Source: Sedimenticola sp.
Lineage (GTDB): Bacteria; Pseudomonadota; Gammaproteobacteria; Chromatiales; Chromatiaceae
NCBI GenBank assembly: GCA_027008705.1
Contig: JALVEB010000039.1
Coordinates: 1-41,282, forward strand
Length of the DNA stretch: 41,282 bases
Direction of reading: 5' to 3'
The position numbers and the translations under genes are program-made. The notes under the pieces are model-generated. The model saw only the letters and a list, made by a program, of their open reading frames with translations. It ran no database searches and was not told the origin of the DNA. Positions 36,801 through 41,282 of this stretch are shown here, one piece after another. Position 1 is the stretch's first letter; every line of letters starts with the position of its first letter.

Positions 36801-38825
36801 TCTGTAGGTGTCGATGACACTGCGCCATTCAGCTTTTCAACGCGCATGGGAAGTGGTAGTGATGGGACGGCGGTCAGGATATCAGCTGTCGCAAAGGATA
36901 CCATTGGTCAGACCGGACGCGCGGATGTGGATGTGGTACGGCGAGATGATTTGGTCCCACCTTCCACCGCGGCAATTACTGCACCGCGCAACAATGCAAT
37001 TTTGTCGACGGGCCCTTCTGATGTCGTATTCGTTATCGACTCTTCGGGTAGTACCAGCGACTCTTCTGGGGCTGACATCGATGATGATGGCGTGCCGGAC
37101 AGTATCCTCAAGGCCGAGATCCGTGCCGCAATTGAATTGCTGCATTTCTTCAATCCGGCCAGTACACAGGTGGCGGTCGTGGATTTCGCGTCCGATGCGA
37201 CACTCGTTCAGGGGTTGACCTCGGACTTTGATTTGGCGGAATCGGCGTTGAACAGCATTTTGCGCGCCGGGCCTGGTGGTGGAACGAACTTTGTGGCGGC
37301 AATGCAAGTGGCGACAGACGCCTTGAGTATCGGTTCGGCGGTAAGAAGTGCCGCAACGCCGATACAACTGTTTTTCTCGGATGGCTCGTCCGATTATCCT
37401 ACTGCGGAGGTGCAGCGCGCGGCCAGGGGTGGCGTGATTGTCAATACCTTTGCCGTTGGTGGTAGCGCTGCCACGGATACATTGCGGCAGATCGCCGATA
37501 ATTCCGGCGGCGTCATGACGCAAGTACGCAATGTGGGTGATTTGGTGGAGATCTTGCCGAATATTGTTCTGTTTGGCATCGATCGCGTTGCCGTGGTCGG
37601 CACGGCGTCGGACGATGTCGCCATTCGGCGGATGACTTTCCGGTTCGAATCCGCGGATGGTAGCGTGGATCGCACGGCGGTTGATCAGAGTGAACCTTTC
37701 AATACCTTGTTCGATTTGCCGGAACTCGATGGGCCGCTCGATTTCACCTTGACCGCAACGGCATCGGATTATGGTGGAAATCAGGTCGCTGCCGATCCAG
37801 TAAACATTACCGTGTTGCCCGCGGAGAATCGGCCCCATATCGCTCGTTTGTTGCCGACTCGGGGTCGGCCGGGTGACGAGCTTACCATTGAAGGAAAATT
37901 CTTTTCTGCTATCGCAGGGGAGAATCTTGTTGATTTCAATGGTGTGTCTGCCGAAGTAACGTTCAACAGCAAGACCTCAATCAAGGTAATCGTTCCGGAA
38001 ACTGCTGTGAGCGGCGTGGTTCGCTTGTCTGTCAATGGTATTGAAGCAAACAGCCAACAATTCACACTGGATAGTGACCGTGATGGACTGAGTGATGAAG
38101 AGGAAACTCGTATCGGCACGAATCCGCTGGTAGCCGATACCGATGGCGGTGGTCGTAACGATGGCGAGGAAATCAATATCGATCATACCGATCCGTTGGA
38201 TCCGAATGATGATATCACTGTGCATTATGAAACAGATATCGGAAATAATCTGTTTCAGAGTGATGATGATTTCGATTTTATTGCTTTTGACGGTTTTACA
38301 TTTCCCTATTTTGGAGTGCCGCGTTCCGGGGTATATGTGAATTCCAATGGCAATCTGACATTCGGCGGAGGGGATACGACCTATTCTCCATCCTTGCCTT
38401 CCGGCGTTGTGAATGGATTGGCACGTATCTCGCCGTTCTTTACCGATTTGAATCCAGGAAGTGGTGGCGGGGTGTATTTTAAGCAATTCCCGGATCGCGC
38501 GGTCATTACCTGGGATGCGGTACCAGAGTTTTCTTCCACTGGTCAGCATACCTTCCAGGTGGTGCTCTTTGCTGATGGTAGAATCCAATTTGGATTCAAG
38601 AATGTGAGTCCGTTGATTAACCACTCGGTAGCCGTTGCCATCAGCCCGGGCGGTTCTCCCCCACTGAGTACGGTCGATTTTACTGGAGGCGTACCTTTCA
38701 GTAGCGCTTCCGGGGAAGCGATATATGAGCAATTTGGTGGATTTGATCTGGCCAATGGCTTCCTGATTTTTCAGCCGAACGACAACAATGGTTATGATGT
38801 AGATTATTTTTCATCGTCGCCCTGA
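30891..38825 (+). CDS. giant multidomain surface protein (TSP3, CarboxypepD-reg repeats, Ig-like, vWA, IPT, NIDO-like)
   Basis: This is a 2644-residue protein. GTG 30891 is chosen since GAGGTGA ends six bases before it. Modules: signal peptide; Big_2-like domain (~105-187); calcium-binding thrombospondin type 3 repeats (~189-310, DSDGDGLNNLDES, DTDGDGLNDGEER); eight carboxypeptidase-regulatory-like repeats (~313-995, e.g. GRVTGRVLSPRGLPVSGARV); a unique block (~1000-1270); four more such repeats (~1280-1635); four Ig-like domains (~1640-2020, ADDDIGVSGVEFFIDG); a vWA domain (~2040-2230) with intact MIDAS DSSGST, set inside a fifth Ig-like domain; IPT/TIG (~2315-2395); TSP3 again; and a C-terminal NIDO-like domain (FPYFGVPRSGVYVNSNGNLT, then ARISPFFTDLNPG). 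It is likely a calcium-stabilised adhesin or matrix protein. No C-terminal anchor is seen. Confidence 0.9.
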   Translation: MASYMRIHKIVAGFVLFFSLMPLARAVALDDNCVASILNRSVQVNPDGSFGISNIPAQAGKFRVRITCEQDGSLVRGQSSLVDLDQDSTVELSQVLLGVFNPIPVSIEIESPVSSLNGSDAFTLLRAWATYPDGSRADITFSEATIWSSSNSNIAEVVDGMVTAKARGQAIIQARNEGVVASIAIDVLIPDDADGDGLSDDYELANGLDPNDPTDATLDSDGDGLNNLDESRIGTNPNEADTDGDGLNDGEERTQGSEPLKADSDGDGLADGDEVRLGTNIANPDSDGDGIADGIEIVFGLDPTSPNPTTEVVGSVVDAQGAVVADAAITVFNRFTVNSGPDGRFSISNVPVDQGGISVFARHVVGALVEDGVSVPVAGVSGGITDVGRITLTPVIGRVTGRVLSPRGLPVSGARVTVTSGADSRGVNTDVTGAYTVDNLPPGQIVVTAVDIGSGLRGRAVGNLPEQGSSVVDVALTASGAVAGTVVDTDGSAVGRDILVDLSGPAARTTSTDSLSDYLFDYIPLGVYTVDAADGAGNRGRTTVALTGTNQSIDADITFLGRGAVRGVVEDPSGNLVSNLQVRISSDSLFGGVEETVTDSQGEFFVDGLFVGDFQVFVHDPVTGLAGSARGTVPAQGTTTDVVITLQPSGSLSGRAFEHDGVTPAAGVEVKVLPSGRMVATDANGEFRFAFLPIGDYVLTARKVAPGTNESIAIDQQRATVTVESGMEVTRDLVLNGMGSVSVTVYDAGGDVVPNAQVVLSGETQFGGSAQRMTGADGTALFPMVLAGEFNVSAMDPVDVLGGAVRSSLLADEVTHVDVVLEAAGAIHGRALRADGHTPAAGVRVRLWPLGRQVVTGSDGSFRFDMIPVGRSPYRVEITDAVGALRAVADGLVLSRHREVLERDVVLSGLGSVTGVVTSPDGTIAPGVGVTLVSSVPGMRNLFVTSNVDGRYRFDNIPEGAFSLSASVPALRYGATIGGAITQDGETVPLDIQLLEDQVPVNTSTLARYYDANGMDYGVQRTGELRDGNTAVFRGDNGVHRGAARLDVLLNNVARPFVNSGTPLFGAREVEIPGSVGLAGLTVRRKVYAPEDGYFVRYLEVFTNSGDTPITVDVRLDSHYRYIQQIRNGFRFNEPPRIVSTSDGDAVPFPGDHWVVVDDNTDIDPFLSTNLPSIAHVLSGEGDIDDVDDLTFETDGNSYGRLRTIWRNLTLDPGETRILMHFVVQQLTREAAIASASRLEQLPPEAIANLSDGERAEIVNFVLPADGISSLPRLPALNGKLSGTVFESDGQTVVSGASVRFRSDEVLYGRTHVVRGDSQGGYELSSRFGNNGANRAVPISGFSLQATHPVSGIASTPVNDDFGGASDLNVDILFGETGMIGGTVRRADGTVVSQGSVTIRGGGLLGDRSVGIGIDGAFVIGGLPEGTYFIEAVLPIAQGSSLSGNASVSVVAGQQTDVNITLAPTGGVEGVLRDGAGFPVIGRRVLLTAERFQRAAQTDTGGTFRFLDVPEGDYQLVVTEPRTGVATNVAVTVVANQILTQDMAYTALGSVDVQATFADGSVASNARVLARRLVVGDFFASVGTTDEQGRLLISNVPAGAFTVKVFSPVNGALSGEFSGLVTHHGQVIVAPIVLPIDLPPSVNLQSPSQNDRFIEGTQIQLLAAADDDIGVSGVEFFIDGQRVGVDYSAPFAINVVLTRPDSGNARELTAAAIDSAGQRVFSDPLVIQVVADEVAPEIELTEPVGGDFVEGTVVTLRASANDNIAVDRVEFSADGNVFSVDNSSPYVASLSLPRDFASAGETPMRIVATAFDRSGNTASDFRNINVLPDTPPRLSLLQAPVSGSDVLEGTRQQFRVEALDDVGVNRVELLLGDSVQSTRFSPPYSFQLIVPRLAATVNPIEVTLRAYDTQGQFSQLPPLELNVVADLPPSVAITGVSDGADVVEGMLLNLTADATDDIGITQVEFFVDGVSVGVDDTAPFSFSTRMGSGSDGTAVRISAVAKDTIGQTGRADVDVVRRDDLVPPSTAAITAPRNNAILSTGPSDVVFVIDSSGSTSDSSGADIDDDGVPDSILKAEIRAAIELLHFFNPASTQVAVVDFASDATLVQGLTSDFDLAESALNSILRAGPGGGTNFVAAMQVATDALSIGSAVRSAATPIQLFFSDGSSDYPTAEVQRAARGGVIVNTFAVGGSAATDTLRQIADNSGGVMTQVRNVGDLVEILPNIVLFGIDRVAVVGTASDDVAIRRMTFRFESADGSVDRTAVDQSEPFNTLFDLPELDGPLDFTLTATASDYGGNQVAADPVNITVLPAENRPHIARLLPTRGRPGDELTIEGKFFSAIAGENLVDFNGVSAEVTFNSKTSIKVIVPETAVSGVVRLSVNGIEANSQQFTLDSDRDGLSDEEETRIGTNPLVADTDGGGRNDGEEINIDHTDPLDPNDDITVHYETDIGNNLFQSDDDFDFIAFDGFTFPYFGVPRSGVYVNSNGNLTFGGGDTTYSPSLPSGVVNGLARISPFFTDLNPGSGGGVYFKQFPDRAVITWDAVPEFSSTGQHTFQVVLFADGRIQFGFKNVSPLINHSVAVAISPGGSPPLSTVDFTGGVPFSSASGEAIYEQFGGFDLANGFLIFQPNDNNGYDVDYFSSSP

Positions 38826-38892
38826 GCTCCGCAACACTGTGGTGAGAGGGTAGACATGGATATGAAAGCTACTGATTGGGCGAGTGTGAACA

Positions 38893-39438
38893 ATGAATAG
38901 TATGCGGTGGATGTGTGGTATATTATCGCTGATATTGGTTGGACAATTGAGTGCCGCGGGTAAGGGGGGGGCTGATCCTTCTACCCTGAAAGACGAGTTG
39001 GGCGGTATGTTGTCTCAGCTGATTGCTAGCGTGCAAAACGGCGATGACGATATGATCGACAGGATCGCCTGTAGTGACATCGTATCGGGTGGGCGTGCAC
39101 TGAAGCAGCAACTCATGGGGCGTACCGCGGCGGATCGAGAAGATGGATCCCTCATTGCTCTGAAAAATACTTATCGTAACGAGGTTGTCGCCTTCTTTGA
39201 GCAATTGACAAGCCAGGGTAGAAGCATCCGTTCCCTTGATATCAGTGGAGTAAAGAATTCTCTTGCGGGCGCTTTGGAAAGGCGGAAGTGGTTTATGGAA
39301 AATGGAGATCTTGAGACGCAGGCGGTCACTGGGAAAGGTATTCTTCATTTGCGCTGTGACCCGGATGATCATGCGATTGATGTGCCGGTTGAACGAGTTG
39401 GAACTCGTTGGTGTCTGTATCCCGTTTCATTGCGTTGA
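38893..39438 (+). CDS. small secreted protein of unknown function with internal G8 tract
   Basis: This 181-residue protein has an N-terminal hydrophobic signal (MRWMCGILSLILVGQLSA). Immediately after it codons AAG-GGG-GGG-GCT make a run of eight G (38964-38971). The mature part is helical and charged and ends with VPVERVGTRWCLYPVSLR. ATG 38893 is used; ATG 38902 would also give a signal peptide. It follows the giant surface protein by 67 bases in the same direction and is probably in its operon. No family is recognised. One-base slippage in the G tract would frameshift the protein right after secretion targeting. Confidence 0.75.
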   Translation: MNSMRWMCGILSLILVGQLSAAGKGGADPSTLKDELGGMLSQLIASVQNGDDDMIDRIACSDIVSGGRALKQQLMGRTAADREDGSLIALKNTYRNEVVAFFEQLTSQGRSIRSLDISGVKNSLAGALERRKWFMENGDLETQAVTGKGILHLRCDPDDHAIDVPVERVGTRWCLYPVSLR

Positions 39439-39497
39439 GACCATCCCCTGTTTCCGTTCTTCTCATTTAGTAACTACTCGGCCAGCCTGAAATGATA

Positions 39498-39605
39498 TTG
39501 ACCTGACCAGGCGTAGGCTCGATCAAGCGCAGCGGATCGGGCCTCCGCGCAGTTTTGCGGCGCCGCCGCAGCCGGTTCCACTGCGCTTGAACCGGCCTAC
39601 GAGGG
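39498..39605. repeat. dispersed repeat A, copy 3 (short form)
   Basis: TTGACCTGACCAGGCGTAGG, then CGATCAAGCGCAGCGGATCG and GCCGCAGCCGGTTCCACTGC followed by GCTTGAACCGGCCTAC match the first ~105 bases of copies 1 and 2. The longer tail (TTTGAAATCAGG...) is absent. It sits between two genes read in the same direction within the low-GC island, showing that the repeat occurs both inside and outside the island. Confidence 0.78.
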
Positions 39606-39711
39606 TAGAGATGTGCGAGTATAGGTTTCCTTGACGAGGTTTCTGGAGACGGTCATGCCGTTTTGTTTTATGCTGGCGACATGTATTTCATGTTAAGAAG
39701 AAGGTAGTGAA

Positions 39712-40506
39712 GTGAGTTTTTCAAAGGTTTTTTCTTTTATTTCTGGCCTTTTATGCTTTTTCATGATTTTTGATCTGTCGGCTGGGGAGGTTGAGAATCG
39801 ATCGCTTGCCGCCGACTCTTCTTTGATCATTGATCTCTTAAAAAGAAATAGCGCCGATTTGAGCTCTTTGAAACGAGAGTTGGCTGAGGTGCGCAAGGAA
39901 ATTCAGGATCTCAGGAGAGCGCGCGCATCAGTTCTCAGGAAGAGGTTGGTTTCTGTCGATAATTTGAAGCTGAAAAAGAGCGATCATGTTATTGGAAGTT
40001 CTAAAGCGCCGGTAGCCATTGTCGAATTTTCCGATTATCAGTGCCCTTTTTGCGCGCGATTCTATTCTCAGACGTATCCTGTATTACGAAAAAAGTACAT
40101 CGATACGGGAAAGGTCAAGTTGATTTCCAAGGATTTTCCCCTCGGTTTTCATGCCAAGGCAGAATCAGCGGCAAGGGCGGCAAACTGCGCGGCTGAGCAG
40201 GATGCATACGAGGCTATGCGCCTAAGGCTTTTCAAGGAGAACAGGCGTCTTGGTAAGGGCCTTTATATGCGGCTCGCCCGTGATTTGGCGCTTGATATGG
40301 ATGCGTTCGAAGCCTGTATGCGAGACGAAAGCAAGATGGGAAAAATCTCCGATGACATAGCTGATGGGAAACGGCTCGGTGTAAAAGGCACTCCCAGTTT
40401 TTTTATCGGAAGAGCCGTTGGGGATGAAGTGACGAATGTAACGAACCTACGGGGTGCCCAGCCTTATAAGGCTTTTGTCAAGATGATCGACAAGCTGCTG
40501 AACTAG
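39712..40506 (+). CDS. DsbA-family thiol-disulfide oxidoreductase with coiled-coil stalk
   Basis: This 264-residue protein has a signal peptide (VFSFISGLLCFFMIFDLSAG). A coiled coil (~40-72, DLSSLKRELAEVRKEIQDLR) precedes a thioredoxin-fold domain with VAIVEFSDYQCPFCARFYSQ (active-site C-P-F-C) and GVKGTPSFFIG (cis-proline loop). The DsbA helical insert lies between. An N-terminal stalk before a DsbA-like domain resembles the trimeric ScsC/BdbD-like group, where oligomer state decides between oxidase and isomerase roles. GTG 39712 is the start used. Its position after the Cys-rich secreted protein genes suggests that it folds those substrates; this is inference. Confidence 0.88.
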   Translation: MSFSKVFSFISGLLCFFMIFDLSAGEVENRSLAADSSLIIDLLKRNSADLSSLKRELAEVRKEIQDLRRARASVLRKRLVSVDNLKLKKSDHVIGSSKAPVAIVEFSDYQCPFCARFYSQTYPVLRKKYIDTGKVKLISKDFPLGFHAKAESAARAANCAAEQDAYEAMRLRLFKENRRLGKGLYMRLARDLALDMDAFEACMRDESKMGKISDDIADGKRLGVKGTPSFFIGRAVGDEVTNVTNLRGAQPYKAFVKMIDKLLN

Positions 40507-40527
40507 TTGTCGAGGACCGTGTAATTA

Positions 40528-40690
40528 TATACTCGTCGCCCATGAACTTTCGGATTTTCGATACCGTTCCTCGCGTCCGTGGGCGAGGCGGGGAGACGAA
40601 TCATAGCCGGGACGATGGCGAGTTTCGGCCACACTCACGGGTGTGGTGAGCTGCCGCAGTGGCCAATAATTCATGGATGACGAATGCATA
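40528..40690. mobile_element. MITE-like element, copy 4
   Basis: It runs from TATACTCGTCGCCCATGAAC to TTCATGGATGACGAATGCAT (then A), same orientation as copy 3 and opposite to copies 1 and 2. CACACTCACGGGTGTGGTGA in the interior is itself a hairpin. It begins 22 bases after the DsbA-like gene and its right end contains the likely start codon of the next gene. Confidence 0.75.
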
Positions 40691-41282
40691 CGGTAAACAC
40701 CGCTTGGTTGTGGCCACGTTGTTGCTGGTGTCCGCGCTTGGGCTGGTCGCGCCGGCCCTCGTCGGTTTTCTGGTGGAAGCCCGGTACCGGGATTTAGCGG
40801 CGCAACGTGGGGTGGTGGATATGGATTTCCAGCGCGGCTGGTTCGGCTCGCGCGCGCGCTGGCGGCTGCGCTTGCCCGATCTTCCGCCGCTGTCGATCGT
40901 CGATCGCATCCGTCACGGCCCGTTGCTGTTCGATGGCCTCGCGCTGGCGCGCGTCACCAGCCGCGCGCAAGGCCCTGCTTCCGGTCGCGGCGCGCTCGAG
41001 GCGACCACCCGGGTGGCATGGAACGGAGAGGCCGATGCCCGGCTTTCGTGGCCGGGGCCGTTGCGGTTGCGTGGTTTCGGCACGCTTCGCGATGGCGTGC
41101 TCGATGTGCGTTTCGATGCCGCGCTCAGTTATTTGGTCGCGCACGCGCGCGCCGCTCGCCTGGATCTGGAAGATGGCGTGTCCGGACTGCGCGAGGCCGT
41201 CATCGGCTTGGCTTTGCGGCGTTCCGGCAAACTCTGGGGAGGGGAGCTTCAGGCGCGCGCCGCAGAGCTCGCCATCGAGTCG
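40677..41282 (+). CDS. YdgA/DUF945-like protein, N-terminal part (runs off the window)
   Basis: From ATG 40677 the frame reads MTNAYGKHRLVVATLLLVSA, a short basic head then a membrane anchor (LLLVSALGLVAPALVGFLV). It continues RYRDLAAQRGVVDMDFQRGW followed by FGSRARWRLRLP and DRIRHGPLLFDGLALARVTS. The R-G-W-F-x-S-R-A and H-G-P-L motifs are typical of the YdgA/DUF945 family of inner-membrane anchored periplasmic proteins. At least 202 residues are visible with no stop. High GC shows the return to core genome. The start codon lies within the terminal repeat of MITE copy 4 and has no clear ribosome-binding site; in-frame GTG 40710 is an alternative. Confidence 0.75.
   Translation, partial: MTNAYGKHRLVVATLLLVSALGLVAPALVGFLVEARYRDLAAQRGVVDMDFQRGWFGSRARWRLRLPDLPPLSIVDRIRHGPLLFDGLALARVTSRAQGPASGRGALEATTRVAWNGEADARLSWPGPLRLRGFGTLRDGVLDVRFDAALSYLVAHARAARLDLEDGVSGLREAVIGLALRRSGKLWGGELQARAAELAIES

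Noticed and set aside
37000-37600. Diversity-generating retroelement target in the vWA region
   Set aside because: No reverse transcriptase gene and no template repeat were found in the window.

Overview
The window looks like chromosomal DNA of a GC-rich gammaproteobacterium. The evidence is the housekeeping genes (type I DAHP synthase, dxs, a TonB/ExbB/ExbD set), a RegB/RegA redox two-component pair, PEP-CTERM (exosortase-sorted) proteins and palindromic dispersed repeats. A Chromatiales-like purple or sulfur bacterium is my best guess, but the sequence does not prove it. No rRNA, tRNA or CRISPR array was seen.

Region 1 (1-3.4 kb): the tail of a kinase-like ATPase gene ends in a decayed antisense scrap of a regA-like gene. 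Next come dispersed repeats, a CARF-HEPN nuclease gene (minus strand), a 5'-truncated PIN toxin relic and an intact Phd/VapC toxin-antitoxin pair (plus strand).

Region 2 (3.4-13.3 kb, all minus strand): this is the most striking part. A type III-D CRISPR effector set (cas10, a Csm3-like gene, csx10, a double-Cas7 gene, csx19 and a large RAMP gene) is packed with start/stop overlaps. It runs with no real gap out of a small ORF and the redox two-component genes regB-regA. The layout predicts one transcript in which a quinone/thiol redox sensor is made together with an RNA-targeting, cyclic-oligoadenylate-signalling CRISPR complex. The CARF-HEPN nuclease at 0.9-2.1 kb is the likely effector. cas1, cas2, cas6 and an array are absent here and would have to lie elsewhere.

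Region 3 (13.5-17.4 kb, plus strand): a TonB-dependent receptor with its own short ExbB, ExbD and TonB, divergent from regB.

Region 4 (17.8-24.3 kb): a PEP-CTERM protein gene with a good sigma-54 type -24/-12 promoter, aroG-type DAHP synthase, and an overlapping three-gene RNA-modification operon (SpoU methyltransferase, MnmC-type FAD oxidoreductase, MnmM-type methyltransferase) divergent from dxs. The pairing of a stand-alone oxidase with MnmM suggests a split version of bifunctional MnmC.

Region 5 (24.5-40.7 kb, plus strand): an island of clearly lower GC. It holds a second PEP-CTERM-like protein, a 1172-residue Ig/Cys-rich secreted protein, an unknown exported protein, a 2644-residue multidomain surface protein (TSP3, twelve carboxypeptidase-regulatory-like repeats, Ig-like domains, vWA, IPT, NIDO-like), a small secreted protein with a G8 tract, and a DsbA-family protein with an N-terminal coiled coil. 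Copies of a ~165-bp MITE-like element with ~26-bp imperfect terminal inverted repeats lie on both sides. The window ends in a YdgA/DUF945-like gene whose start codon lies inside one of these elements.
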